From Calidifontimicrobium sp035325925 (GTDB taxonomy: Bacteria; Pseudomonadota; Gammaproteobacteria; Burkholderiales; Burkholderiaceae_C), in the NCBI RefSeq assembly GCF_035325925.1, contig NZ_DAOKZA010000018.1:7684-71683 (forward strand): a stretch of 64,000 bases of DNA, given 5' to 3'. Of the stretch, positions 37,375 to 46,444 are shown piece by piece. How positions within the stretch are numbered: the stretch's first letter is position 1; the number at the start of each line of letters is the position of its first letter. The notes under the pieces were generated by a model that saw only the letters and a program-made list of their open reading frames with translations, had not been told where the DNA came from and made no database searches. A program made the translations under genes and the position numbers.

Positions 37375-38540
37375 TGCCCTTCAACCCGTACCTGCACGGC
37401 CTGCGCGGGCTCGCGGCGCTGGGCGTCCTGCTGTTCCACTGGAGCACGCACTTCCCGGCGGCCAGCCAGGTGCTGGCGTCGATGCGCTGGGGCCCCGAGC
37501 CGTGGATGAACCTGTCGCTGCCGTTCGCCAACGGCTGGCAGGGCGTGCCGCTGTTCTTCGTCCTCTCGGCGTTCCTGCTCGCGTCGCAGTGGGCCGACAA
37601 GCCCGTCACTGCCGCCACCGTGCGGCCGTACCTGAAGCGTCGCTTCCTTCGCATCTACCCCGCCGTGTGGCTGCAGCTCGGCCTGCTGCTGCTGATCCCG
37701 CTGCCCGGCCTGATCGCGCCGTGGGACGCGGCCACGCTGCTGCTGAACGCGCTGCTGTGGATCCATCTGCCGCCGGCGATGGCCGTGCCGCTCAACGGCG
37801 TGTGGTGGACGCTGCCGGTCGAGCTCGGCTTCTACGTGCTGCTGCCGCTGCTGATCGTGCTGCGCGAGCGCTGGAGCGCGCTCGCGGCGTACGCGCTCTG
37901 CCTGGCCGTCGCCATCGGCTGGCGCTGGCTGTGCATCGTCTGGTTCGCCGACGAGGGCCTCGCCCACCGGCTGCACGTGGTCGACGCGCTGCCGGGGTCG
38001 CTGGCGACGTTTGCTGCCGGCTTCTGGCTCGCCCGCCGCGCGCCGGTCGATTCGACCGCCCGCCGCTGGTTCGGCCTGGCGGCGCTGGGCCTCGCCTACC
38101 TCGCGCTGCAGTACGCCATCTGGACCTGGAACGCGGTCTACCTGCGCGGCCACTGGATCCTCGCGGTGTGGGTGCCCGCGCTCGGCCTGGTGCTTGCCGG
38201 CGTCGTCCACCTGCTGCGTCGGCCGCTGGCGGGCCTCGGCGTGCTGGCCAGCCGGCCGGCGCAGTGGCTGGGCGAGATGAGCTTCGGCATCTACCTGTGG
38301 CACTACCCCGTGCAGCAGGCGTTCGTGCTGCTCTGGCCCGCACGCTGGGCGTCGCCGCAGGCCAGCGTCTGGGCGCTGGTGGCCACGACGGCGCTGACGT
38401 TCGCGCTCGCCTGGTTCAGCTACCACGCGGTCGAGAAGCGCTTCTTCCGCCCCTCGCGGCCGCATCGGCACGACGCCTTCGCACGCGCCGGCGGCGCGGC
38501 GGCGCCCGCTCCGCCGGAAGGATCGAGGGGCCGCGGGTGA
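37374..38540 (+). CDS. Acyltransferase family 3 membrane protein
   Basis: A 388-residue integral membrane acyltransferase of the OafA/NodX kind that O-acetylates or otherwise acylates surface sugars. The N-terminal GLRGLAALGVLLFHW contains the conserved His; FFVLSAFLLASQWAD and RRFLRIYPAVWLQL follow, and about ten hydrophobic segments are visible. It is coupled to the upstream fusion gene by TGATG and converges with wzt. Confidence 0.88.
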   Translation: MPFNPYLHGLRGLAALGVLLFHWSTHFPAASQVLASMRWGPEPWMNLSLPFANGWQGVPLFFVLSAFLLASQWADKPVTAATVRPYLKRRFLRIYPAVWLQLGLLLLIPLPGLIAPWDAATLLLNALLWIHLPPAMAVPLNGVWWTLPVELGFYVLLPLLIVLRERWSALAAYALCLAVAIGWRWLCIVWFADEGLAHRLHVVDALPGSLATFAAGFWLARRAPVDSTARRWFGLAALGLAYLALQYAIWTWNAVYLRGHWILAVWVPALGLVLAGVVHLLRRPLAGLGVLASRPAQWLGEMSFGIYLWHYPVQQAFVLLWPARWASPQASVWALVATTALTFALAWFSYHAVEKRFFRPSRPHRHDAFARAGGAAAPAPPEGSRGRG

Positions 38541-38576
38541 GCGGCGCCGGCCTCAGCGCAGCGGCGCTGGCGCCGC
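38541..38576. terminator. GC-rich inverted repeat between convergent genes
   Basis: GCGGCGCC (38541-38548) and GGCGCCGC (38569-38576) form a perfect 8-bp stem with a 20-nt loop in the 38-bp gap between the acyltransferase and wzt stops. There is no T-run on either strand, so intrinsic termination is only possible, not shown. Confidence 0.35.
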
Positions 38577-38578
38577 GC

Positions 38579-39823
38579 TCACGACCACTCGTGCTCCAGC
38601 AGCACCAGTCCGGTCTCGCGCGCCGCGCCGGCCACGTCGAAGCGCAGCTCGACGTGGTCGAACATGCGCATGCCCTCGGGGTCCATCGCGTGGCTGCGCG
38701 CCACGTAGCGCCCGGGCAGCAGCGGCAGCCGCGGCAGGCGCAGCGTGTACGCGTACAGGCGCGGCTCGACGCGACGCAGCGCGAAGCCGTCCATCTCGGA
38801 GTAGCAGCCGGCCACCGGCGTGCCGTCGACGCGCACCACGCCCACCGCCACCTGCGGCACGCGGTCGTCGGGCGAGTGCACGGTGCCGGTGACGACCAGC
38901 TCGCCACCCTCGGGCACCCGCACCGGCTCGTCGGTGGCCATGCCGTTGAGCTGCATGCTGCGCACGTGGTAGATGCTGCCCCCGGCCGCGGCGGCCTGCG
39001 GCTGCAGCCGGCGCGCTTCGGCCGAGCGCTCCTCGTGCCAGGCCAGGTACTCGCGCGTCACGTCGGCCGCGGCGCCGAACAGGCGCAGCCGCCCGCCGTC
39101 GATCCACGCCGCCTGCCGGCACAGCTTCTGCACGTGGTACATGCTGTGCGAGCACAGCAGCAGCGTGCCGCCGCCGGCGAGGAAACCCTCCATCCACGCG
39201 ATGCACTTGCGCTGGAACGACTCGTCGCCCACCGCCAGCACCTCGTCGGTGATCAGCAGGTCGGGCGTCAGCGCGGTGGCCACCGCGAAGCCGAGTCGAA
39301 CCACCATGCCCGACGAATAGTGCTTCACCGGCTGGTCGATGTGCGCACCGATGTCGGCGAAGGCCAGGATGCCGTCGACGCGCTCGCGCGCCTGCGCCGG
39401 CGACAGACCGGCCAGCGCGCAGCCCAGCGCGATGTTCTCGCGGCCGGTGTACTCGGGGTGGAAACCGGCGCCGAGCTCGAGCAGCGCGCCGACGCGGCCG
39501 TTGACGACCACCTCGCCACGCGTGGGCCGAGCGACGCCGGCGATGATCTTCAGCAGCGTCGACTTGCCCGCGCCGTTGACGCCCACCAGCGCGGTCGAAG
39601 CACCGCGGTGCACGTCGAACGTGACGCCGTCGAGCGCCTGGAAGCTCGACGCGGCATGCGGCACGCCGCGCAGCTTGGCCCACAGCGACGCGATCTGGCC
39701 CGCGGCGGAGGTCTGCAGCGGGTAGGCCTTGCCGACGTCGCGCAGACGCACCAGCGGCGCGTCGTCGTTGCTCGCGACTGCGGCGCCTGCGTCTTGCATG
39801 GCAGCCAGGGTGTGCGGGTTCAC
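38579..39823 (-). CDS. wzt: ABC transporter ATP-binding protein, Wzt type
   Basis: ATPase of a polysaccharide exporter. The 414-residue protein has VGVNGAGKST (Walker A), YSSGM (signature) and LLITDEVLAVGD (Walker B). A C-terminal extension (about 270-414) looks like the Wzt carbohydrate-binding domain, which recognises the end of a finished O-antigen. The GTG at 39823 overlaps the wzm stop (GTGA) and has AGAGG before it; an ATG at 39799 is an alternative. Together with wzm it exports the glycan across the inner membrane. Confidence 0.9.
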   Translation of the reverse strand: MNPHTLAAMQDAGAAVASNDDAPLVRLRDVGKAYPLQTSAAGQIASLWAKLRGVPHAASSFQALDGVTFDVHRGASTALVGVNGAGKSTLLKIIAGVARPTRGEVVVNGRVGALLELGAGFHPEYTGRENIALGCALAGLSPAQARERVDGILAFADIGAHIDQPVKHYSSGMVVRLGFAVATALTPDLLITDEVLAVGDESFQRKCIAWMEGFLAGGGTLLLCSHSMYHVQKLCRQAAWIDGGRLRLFGAAADVTREYLAWHEERSAEARRLQPQAAAAGGSIYHVRSMQLNGMATDEPVRVPEGGELVVTGTVHSPDDRVPQVAVGVVRVDGTPVAGCYSEMDGFALRRVEPRLYAYTLRLPRLPLLPGRYVARSHAMDPEGMRMFDHVELRFDVAGAARETGLVLLEHEWS

Positions 39824-40608
39824 AGCGCCTCTTCGAAGTGCGGCGACAGGCGACGGAACACGAACCGCCCGAGCACCAGCACCGCGACACAGAACGCGCC
39901 CGCCGCCAGTTCGGCCGCGGTGGGCAGCGCACGGCCCTGCAGCAACGCGGCACGTGCAGCTTCCAGCAGCACCGCGACGGGGTTCAGCAGCATCGCGCCT
40001 TGCAGCCACTCGGGCAGCATCGCGGCGCTGTAGAGGATCGGGCTGAGGTAGAAGAGCAGCATCAGCGCGTGCCCCAGGCCCTGCTCCAGGTCGCGCACGA
40101 ACACGTGCACGGCGCCCAGCAGCAGGCCGAGCCCGGTGGCCAGCGTGGCCAGCGCGGCCAGCGCGAACAGCACCAGCGGCAGCCCGCCGGCGTGCAGCGC
40201 GTGCCCGCCGAAGGCGACCACCACCAGCACCAGCACGTAGCCCGCCAGTTGCACCGCGAAGCTGGCCGCCACGGCGGCGTAGACGACCAGTTCGTGCGCG
40301 AACGGGATCTTCTTCACCAGTGCGCCGTTGGCGACCACCGACGCGCTGGCGCGCATCACCGCCTCGGAGAACGCCATCCACGGCCACAGCGCCAGCGCCA
40401 GGAAGACGACGAACGGTGTCGTGCCGTCGCCGACCGCGCGCACCTTGAACACCGTCGTGAACACGAAGGTGTAGATCACCAGCAGCGCCACCGGGTGCAC
40501 GAAGGCCCACACGCCGCCGAGCAGCGAGCCGGCGAAGCGGTTCGTCACCTCGCGCTGGGCGAAGCGCAGGAAGAGCCACCACGCGCGGGCGTGGATCACG
40601 CTGCTCAC
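39820..40608 (-). CDS. wzm: ABC-2 type polysaccharide export permease, Wzm type
   Basis: A 262-residue permease with about six membrane segments. It begins with the usual cytoplasmic REVTNRFAGSLLGGVWAFVHP, and contains VFKVRAVGDGTTPFVVFLALALWPW and FYLSPILYSAAMLP, typical of O-antigen/capsule ABC-2 permeases. GTG starts at 40608 (chosen) and 40599 are possible. Coupled to wzt by GTGA. Confidence 0.88.
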   Translation of the reverse strand: MSSVIHARAWWLFLRFAQREVTNRFAGSLLGGVWAFVHPVALLVIYTFVFTTVFKVRAVGDGTTPFVVFLALALWPWMAFSEAVMRASASVVANGALVKKIPFAHELVVYAAVAASFAVQLAGYVLVLVVVAFGGHALHAGGLPLVLFALAALATLATGLGLLLGAVHVFVRDLEQGLGHALMLLFYLSPILYSAAMLPEWLQGAMLLNPVAVLLEAARAALLQGRALPTAAELAAGAFCVAVLVLGRFVFRRLSPHFEEAL

Positions 40609-40666
40609 TTCGGCTCGGCGTGGCGCGTGACCCACCTGACCCGTGGCCGCAACGACCCCTGCAGTC

Positions 40667-41593
40667 TCAAGGTTTGGCGAAACTGCGCGAGAACGCCTCG
40701 ATCGCCGCGGTGTCGGGCTTCGCGCCGCCCAGCAGTTCGCGCACCTTGGCCTGGCGCGCTTCGGCCTGCGCCTTGGCGCGCACCTCGCGTTCGAGCTCGC
40801 CGCGCACGTCGTCGAAGCTGCGTTGGCCCGCAGCGCGCCGCCCTTCGAGGCGCACGATGTGGAAGCCGAACCGCGTCTCGACGATGCCGGAGAGGTCGCC
40901 AGGGTTCTCCAGTGCGGCGAGCGCCTGCTCGAACTCGGGCACCATCGCGCCCGAGGCAAACCAGCCCAGGTCGCCGCCGCGGCTCGCGGTGGCCAGGTCG
41001 GCCGACTGTTCGCGCGCCAGCGCCTCGAACGACGCACCGTCCTTGAGTTGGGCGAGCAAGGCCTCGGCGCGTTCCCGCGCCTTGCCGTCGTCGCTGCGGC
41101 CGATCAGGATGTGGCGGGCCCGCGTCTGCGCTGGCGCGTTGAACCGTGCAGGGTTCTCGCGGTACAGGTCGCGGGCGTAGCGCGCGACCAGCTCGTCGCT
41201 CGGCAGGGCGGCGATGTCGATCTCGGCCAGGCGCGCGTCGGACAGGATGCGTTCCTGCGCCTGGCGCAGCAGGGCAGCGACGACGGGGTCCTTGTCCAGC
41301 CCGTCGCGGCGGGCCTCGGCGGCCAGCGCGCGGCGCACGTAGAGGTCCTCGGCCTGGCGCACGACGTTCTCCGGCCGGGACAACAGCGCGTCGCGCGACG
41401 CGCCCGGAATGCGCTGTGCGGCGGCGCGCACGTCGTCGGCGGAGACAGTGGCCTCGGGCCCCTGCAACAGGGGCTGGGCGCCGGCGGTGACGTGGAAAAA
41501 GGCGATCGAAGCCACGAGGGCCGCGAGCCGGTTCGCACGGCGCGGCCTTGCGCGGCGTGCGGCATGGGAAGGAGTGGCGGTGACGCGGAACAT
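40667..41593 (-). CDS. Periplasmic peptidyl-prolyl cis-trans isomerase (parvulin type)
   Basis: A folding catalyst for exported proteins. From the ATG at 41593 the product has 308 residues: a basic start then a hydrophobic stretch (about 20-38) ending near AGA as a signal peptide, a SurA/PrsA-like helical N-domain, and one parvulin (rotamase) domain at about 155-250 with RARHILIGRSDD, RGGDLGWF and ETRFGFHIVRLEGR. A TTG at 41617 is also in frame but would overlap the upstream terminator. No Shine-Dalgarno is clear. It could serve the exported protein encoded just upstream. Confidence 0.85.
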   Translation of the reverse strand: MFRVTATPSHAARRARPRRANRLAALVASIAFFHVTAGAQPLLQGPEATVSADDVRAAAQRIPGASRDALLSRPENVVRQAEDLYVRRALAAEARRDGLDKDPVVAALLRQAQERILSDARLAEIDIAALPSDELVARYARDLYRENPARFNAPAQTRARHILIGRSDDGKARERAEALLAQLKDGASFEALAREQSADLATASRGGDLGWFASGAMVPEFEQALAALENPGDLSGIVETRFGFHIVRLEGRRAAGQRSFDDVRGELEREVRAKAQAEARQAKVRELLGGAKPDTAAIEAFSRSFAKP

Positions 41594-41618
41594 CGCAACA
41601 GGAAGTAACGGACTCAAT

Positions 41619-41644
41619 GAAAAAGGGCGGGGTTGCCCCCGCCC
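41619..41644 (-). terminator. Intrinsic terminator after the exported-protein gene
   Basis: Perfect 8-bp stem GGGCGGGG/CCCCGCCC with a 4-nt loop, followed on the minus strand by five T. It lies 25 bp after the stop of the 41670-43430 gene and would insulate it from the isomerase gene. Confidence 0.85.
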
Positions 41645-41669
41645 TGGTCAGACTCGAAAGACGCGCTGG

Positions 41670-43430
41670 TCAGCGGACCGAGCGGTGCGGGAAGGTCAGG
41701 CCGTAGTTCGAGGCCGTGCCCGCAGCCGATGCACCGTTGTACAGGTTCATCGTCGCGGCGCCGATGATCGGCAGACCGTTGCCGCCCAGGCCCGGGGTCG
41801 CGATGCGCACCCAGCCGTCGGCGTACGGCACCGTCACGTCCTTGCGGGCGATCTGGGCGCCGAGCACCGAAGCCTCACCGGCCGCGTTGAAGCTCAGCAC
41901 GCTGACTTCACCGCAGAAGGTCAGCGGCGCCGCCGGAGTCCCCGGGGAGATCACGAACTCGGTCGGCTGGGTCACGAAACGCTCTTCACGGTCGGCCGTC
42001 GTGGCGCCGCTGTAGCGGTTGGCCAGGGAAGCCGGCGACGACAGCGAGATGTCGAGCACGCAGATCTGCTTGCTCACCACCGCGGTGTTCGTGTTGGTGA
42101 AGAAGTTCGTGTTGCCGACGATCGCGCCGTCCGCATCGTCGAACTCCAGGTCGGTGAACAGACGGCGGCCGCGCGCACCGGTGGCACTGACGAACTCGTA
42201 GTCGTACGCGACGTTGTAGCGGCGCGTCGGCATCGAGAAGATCCAGTCGGTCTGCGCCAGGATGTTGGGGTCGGTCACGAACTCGTTCGTCACCGCCTGC
42301 ACCGCCAGCGCGTTCGACAGCACGACCGCCTGGCTGCGCGTCGCCTCGCCGTTGGCCAGCGCGCCGAGCACGCCGCTGAGGTAAGGCGTCGACAGGTCCG
42401 GGAAGTCGTAGGCCGCGGCTTCGACCGGCGCAGCGACCGTCATGGTCGGCAGCACCGTGTTGTTCGTCGTGCCGCCGCGCAGCAGCGGGTCCGACGTCCA
42501 CACTTCCGCATTCGCGATATCGACCGGGGTCGAGGTCTGCGGGAAGAACACGACGTTGCCGTAGCCGTACTGGCTGGTCGCGGCTTCCACCGCCGCCACC
42601 GCGACCGCGGCGCCGCTGAACGACGACGAGCCCGGCACGTTGATGACCGTCCAGTTGGCCATCAGGCCGGTGGTCGGCACGTCGAGGCCGCGGCGCAGCG
42701 CCGTGGTGGCGGCACCGATGCCGGCCAGGCGCGGGTCGTACACGCCGTCGCCGTTGAACGCGGCAGCGCGAGCACCGTAACCGGTCGTGAAGGTGCCCAG
42801 CGCGTTGACCGCCGCCGAGTTGCAGTCACGCGGCACGCCGGCGACGTGCTTGATCGAGTTGAACAGCGTCAGCGTCGTCGGGTCGGCCGCGCTGTAGGCG
42901 ATCGTCGGCGGGATGTCGGCCATGTTCAGGATCTCGACATAGCCTTCGCGCGTCTGGAACGCCTTCTCGTCGTCGGTCAGGGCCGAGTCGAGACGCGCGG
43001 TGACGAACGACTGCTTCACGTCGAGCGGCAGCGTGCAGGTCTTGTCGTTGGTGACCAGGCGCGGCAGGCCGTTGGCGCCTTGCGTGATCGCAAACGAGAA
43101 GTTGTCGCCGGGCGACATCAGCACCGTGAAGTCGAACACGTCGTCCGAATTCGACGCGGCACGGAAGCGGACCTTGACGGCCTTGCCCATGCGGGTGTCG
43201 GTGTTCGTGATGTTGATGTACGTGTCGTTGTTGTTCTGGGTCGAGTAGTACGGAACCAGCAGGATGTGACCGATGCCGTCGGTGTTGACGCGCAGCTCGT
43301 CGGCCTGCGGCGTGCCGTACACCGACAGCGCACCGGCCGGCGCCGCCCAGACCTGGGCATTGGCCGCGCCCGCCATGGCGAGACCGCCGATCAGGGCCGC
43401 GACGCTCTGGGCGATAAGACTTTTCCTCAT
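41670..43430 (-). CDS. Large exported, possibly surface-layer-like protein
   Basis: A 586-residue protein with a clear signal peptide (MRKSLIAQSVAALIGG... to about AANAQ, residue 26). The mature part is rich in Thr, Asn, Ala and Ser, has few charges and only a few cysteines, and has segments like VPYYSTQNNNDTYINITNTD and VKVRFRAASNSDDVFDF. This is typical of secreted beta-rich surface proteins; I recall similar hypothetical or surface-layer proteins in Comamonadaceae but cannot verify it. GGAG lies 7 nt before the ATG. It is monocistronic (own -10-like box and strong terminator), suggesting high expression. It may be secreted by the adjacent T2SS (inference). Confidence 0.75.
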   Translation of the reverse strand: MRKSLIAQSVAALIGGLAMAGAANAQVWAAPAGALSVYGTPQADELRVNTDGIGHILLVPYYSTQNNNDTYINITNTDTRMGKAVKVRFRAASNSDDVFDFTVLMSPGDNFSFAITQGANGLPRLVTNDKTCTLPLDVKQSFVTARLDSALTDDEKAFQTREGYVEILNMADIPPTIAYSAADPTTLTLFNSIKHVAGVPRDCNSAAVNALGTFTTGYGARAAAFNGDGVYDPRLAGIGAATTALRRGLDVPTTGLMANWTVINVPGSSSFSGAAVAVAAVEAATSQYGYGNVVFFPQTSTPVDIANAEVWTSDPLLRGGTTNNTVLPTMTVAAPVEAAAYDFPDLSTPYLSGVLGALANGEATRSQAVVLSNALAVQAVTNEFVTDPNILAQTDWIFSMPTRRYNVAYDYEFVSATGARGRRLFTDLEFDDADGAIVGNTNFFTNTNTAVVSKQICVLDISLSSPASLANRYSGATTADREERFVTQPTEFVISPGTPAAPLTFCGEVSVLSFNAAGEASVLGAQIARKDVTVPYADGWVRIATPGLGGNGLPIIGAATMNLYNGASAAGTASNYGLTFPHRSVR

Positions 43431-43487
43431 ATGTTGACTCCGGTCGAAAGATTGTTTAGCGCAACGGGAAGCAATCACGCGAAATTC

Positions 43488-43493
43488 ACTGTA
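43488..43493 (-). promoter_or_regulatory. Possible -10 box of the exported-protein gene
   Basis: TACAGT on the minus strand, 57 nt before the ATG at 43430, in a 219-bp gap that is AT-richer than its surroundings. No strong -35 hexamer is visible at 16-18 bp. Confidence 0.4.
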
Positions 43494-43649
43494 GCACAGC
43501 GAGGTTGGATGAAGCACTCAGGCGACTCCCTGCAAAACCCGAGTGTTGAAGATTTGCAACAGGTGTGGGTTGGACCTTCTTCGTATACGCAACGCCCTCC
43601 CAACGTGACCGCACACGAGTGCCTTCGAGACCGGCCCGGCACGTCAGCG

Positions 43650-44081
43650 TCACAGCTTGTACAGCAACCACCACTGACCGCCGTCCACCAGCCAAGTCTC
43701 TTCCAGGTAGCTTTCTATGGTACCCATTCTCGGCCAGATCAAGACCGGCTCGTAGCTGACTTTCACCTTCGCGACGCATTTTTCAGACGTTTCGCACACC
43801 ACGGACACCACTTCGGCTTCCTTGTAGGTCACGGCGCCGGCGTTGCGCGCGCGGAAACGTTCTGGGCTGACCAGCGCGCGGCTGCCCGGGCTGAGGAACT
43901 CGTACGAGGCCTTCGTGTCGCCGGCCAGCTGCGCGGCCCAGCGCGCCTGCGCGCGCGCGCGCACCTGGTCTTCGGGCGTGCGCGGCGCCGTGGCGCAGCC
44001 GGCCACGAGCGCGGCGGCAAGCACCGCGGCCAGCGCATTGCGGCGCGTGACGGAAAGCGGAACGACGTCGTGCGGCGTCAT
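43650..44081 (-). CDS. Small lipoprotein
   Basis: A 143-residue protein with a lipobox (LVAGC, Cys at about 29) after a hydrophobic start, then a domain with YEFLSPGSRALVSPERF and VVCETSEKCVAKVKVSYEP; two cysteines could form a disulfide. It follows gspD by 19 nt, so it may belong to the T2SS transcript. A pilotin-like role for the secretin is conceivable but not shown; GspD here is itself a probable lipoprotein. Confidence 0.75.
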   Translation of the reverse strand: MTPHDVVPLSVTRRNALAAVLAAALVAGCATAPRTPEDQVRARAQARWAAQLAGDTKASYEFLSPGSRALVSPERFRARNAGAVTYKEAEVVSVVCETSEKCVAKVKVSYEPVLIWPRMGTIESYLEETWLVDGGQWWLLYKL

Positions 44082-44100
44082 CGTCGTAGGGACTCCTTCG

Positions 44101-46440
44101 TCAAGGGACGTTGTTGGGACCGGCCGGCAAGGTCGTCTCGCCGGCCGGCGCTGCGGGGGCCGCTTCGCGCGGCGCGTGCATCGGGGCCAGCCCCTGCATG
44201 CGGTCGCGCAGGTCGCGGCTGATCGCGCGCGTGTCCTCGTCGGAGCGCGCCACGCGCGGCGTGATGACCACCAGCAGCTCGGTGCGGTTGCCCGAGTTGC
44301 GCTTGGTGCCGAACAGCGCGCCGAGCACCGGGATCTCGTGCACCACCGGCACGCCGCTGGAACCGTCGGTGTTGTTGTCGCGGATCAGCCCGCCGAGCAC
44401 CAGCGTCTCGCCCGAGCGCACCGCCACCATGCTGCCGATCTGGCGCTGCAGGAACGCGCGCTGGCCGGTGGCGGTGTCGATCTGGCCGACGTCGGTGACG
44501 GCCTGGTTGATGTTCATCGTGACCATGTCGCCGGCGCCCACCGACGGCGTGACCTGCAGCGACACGCCGGTGTCCTTGTACTGGATGGTCTGCGTGCGCG
44601 CGCCGCCTTCGGTGCTGATGGTCTCGCTGGCCAGGATCGGCTGCTGGTTGCCGACCACGATCGATGCGGTGTGGTTGTCGAGCACCATCAGCGACGGCGT
44701 CGAGATCACGCGCACCAGCGACTTCTCGGCCAGCGCGTTGAGCACGCCGCGCACGTTGCCCAGCGAGTTGCGCAGCACGTACGAAAAACCCGCCAGCGCG
44801 CCGCCGAGCACGCCGCCGGCCTGGTCGCTGAGCGCGCCGCGTCCGGTGTAGCCGCCGTCGGCGGTGCCGAAGGCCCACTGCAGCCCGTAGCGCAGTTCGT
44901 CGGTGAGCGTGACCTCGACGATGCTGGCCTCGATCAGCACCTGCGTCGGCGGCACGTCGAGCCGGCGCAGCGCCTCCTCGATGCGCTCGAACTGCGCCGG
45001 CGTGCCGTACACCAGCACCGCGTTGTTCTTCTCGTCGGCGACCACGCGCACGTTGCCGTCGATCTGCATCGCGCTCACGCCGCCGGCCACGCTCTGGCCG
45101 GTGCTCGTGCTCATCGCGGGCAGGCCCTGCCCCAGGCTCACGCCTGCGCCCGCCGCGGTGCGCTGCGTCGTGGTCGGCAGCCCGCCCGGCGTGCGCCCGG
45201 TGACGCTCGACAGGCCCGGGGCGACGCCGGTGGGCGCAGGCGCGGTGCCCTGGCCGCTGCCGAAGATGCCGTTGAGCACGTCGCCGAGGTGGCGCGCCGA
45301 CCCGTTGCGCACCGGGTACACGTGCAGCCGCGGCTCGGCCGCGCTGTTGCCCGGGCGGTCGAGCCGCTCGATCCAGCGCCGCGCCTCGTCGAGGTAGGCG
45401 GCGCGCGGTGTGACCACGACGATGCTGTTCATGCGCTCGATCGGCAGCACGCGGATCGCGCCGAACAGCGGGTGACCTTCGGCCAAGCCGGTGGCCGCCG
45501 CCGCGCCGGCCGACGTGCCGGCGGCAGCCCCCGAGGCCGTGGCCGGCGCGCGCGGCGTCGGGGTCGGCGCGGTCGACGCGGTCGGCGCGGCGGGTCGCGC
45601 GCCCGGGCTCATCAGCTGCAGCGCCGCCTCGACGTCGCGCACCGACACGTACTTCAGCGGGAACACACCCACCGACATGCCGGCGAGCAGGTCGATGTCG
45701 AAGGTGTTGACGAGGCTGAGCCAGCCCTCGGCCTGCGTGCGGCTGCCCACCAGCACCAGCAGGTTGCGCACGGTGTCCACGCGCGCGACCGCGTTGGCCG
45801 GCGCCAGCGGGCGCAGGATGTTCGCCATCTCGGCCGCGCCGATGTAGCGCAGCGGCACGACGATGGCGCCGGTGCCCGGCGTCAGCGGCTCCTTGCCGAC
45901 CTGGCGCACCATCGGCGAGACGGCCTGCAGCGCCTCGGCCTTGCCGACGTGGTAGGTGCCGCGCGCGTCGCGCACCATCGCCAGCGCGTTGACCTGCAGC
46001 GCCGCCTCGAGCAGGAACACGGCCTGGTCGGGAGGCACGGGGTTCGGCGTGGCGATCGTGATGCGGCCTTCGAGCGGCGGGTAGATGACGTAGTCGGCCT
46101 TCAGCAGGTCGCCGAGCACGGCGTGCACGACCTCGCGCACCGGCGCGTCCTCGAAGCGCAGTTCGACGGGCGCGCCGGCGAGCGCCTTGCCCGGGTCGCC
46201 GTCGCCGACGACGCGGTCGGTGCCGCGGTACAGGCGCGGCGGGCCGGCTTCGCCGCCGGTCGCCGACGCGGTGGGCGCGGCTGCGGCCGATCCGGGTTGC
46301 GAGGGCGCCGCGCCCCCCGGCGCCGCCACGCCGACGCGCGCCAATGCGGGCGCCGTGGGCGTCTGCGCGCACCCCGACAGCAGTGCGAACACGGCGACGG
46401 CAGCGGCCACGGAAAGGGACTTGTTCGGCAACGGGGTCAT
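44101..46440 (-). CDS. gspD: Type II secretion secretin GspD
   Basis: Outer-membrane channel through which folded proteins leave the cell. The 779-residue product has an N-terminal hydrophobic stretch ending in a lipobox (LLSGC), the N0 domain (LRFEDAPVREVVHAVL), N1-N3 repeats split by a long Ala/Pro/Thr linker (about 285-320), and the secretin domain with VLIEASIVEVTL, VISTPSLMVLDNHTASIVVG and a LVLGGLIRDN block. The unusual linker and lipid anchor fit Burkholderiales-type GspD. ATG at 46440. Confidence 0.94.
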   Translation of the reverse strand: MTPLPNKSLSVAAAVAVFALLSGCAQTPTAPALARVGVAAPGGAAPSQPGSAAAAPTASATGGEAGPPRLYRGTDRVVGDGDPGKALAGAPVELRFEDAPVREVVHAVLGDLLKADYVIYPPLEGRITIATPNPVPPDQAVFLLEAALQVNALAMVRDARGTYHVGKAEALQAVSPMVRQVGKEPLTPGTGAIVVPLRYIGAAEMANILRPLAPANAVARVDTVRNLLVLVGSRTQAEGWLSLVNTFDIDLLAGMSVGVFPLKYVSVRDVEAALQLMSPGARPAAPTASTAPTPTPRAPATASGAAAGTSAGAAAATGLAEGHPLFGAIRVLPIERMNSIVVVTPRAAYLDEARRWIERLDRPGNSAAEPRLHVYPVRNGSARHLGDVLNGIFGSGQGTAPAPTGVAPGLSSVTGRTPGGLPTTTQRTAAGAGVSLGQGLPAMSTSTGQSVAGGVSAMQIDGNVRVVADEKNNAVLVYGTPAQFERIEEALRRLDVPPTQVLIEASIVEVTLTDELRYGLQWAFGTADGGYTGRGALSDQAGGVLGGALAGFSYVLRNSLGNVRGVLNALAEKSLVRVISTPSLMVLDNHTASIVVGNQQPILASETISTEGGARTQTIQYKDTGVSLQVTPSVGAGDMVTMNINQAVTDVGQIDTATGQRAFLQRQIGSMVAVRSGETLVLGGLIRDNNTDGSSGVPVVHEIPVLGALFGTKRNSGNRTELLVVITPRVARSDEDTRAISRDLRDRMQGLAPMHAPREAAPAAPAGETTLPAGPNNVP

Positions 46441-46444
46441 CGGG

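Noticed and set aside
24977..40608. Polysaccharide locus as a recently acquired genomic island
   Set aside because: No integrase, tRNA, direct repeats or clear change in GC or codon use was visible; locus content varies between relatives, but recent transfer is not supported by what can be seen.
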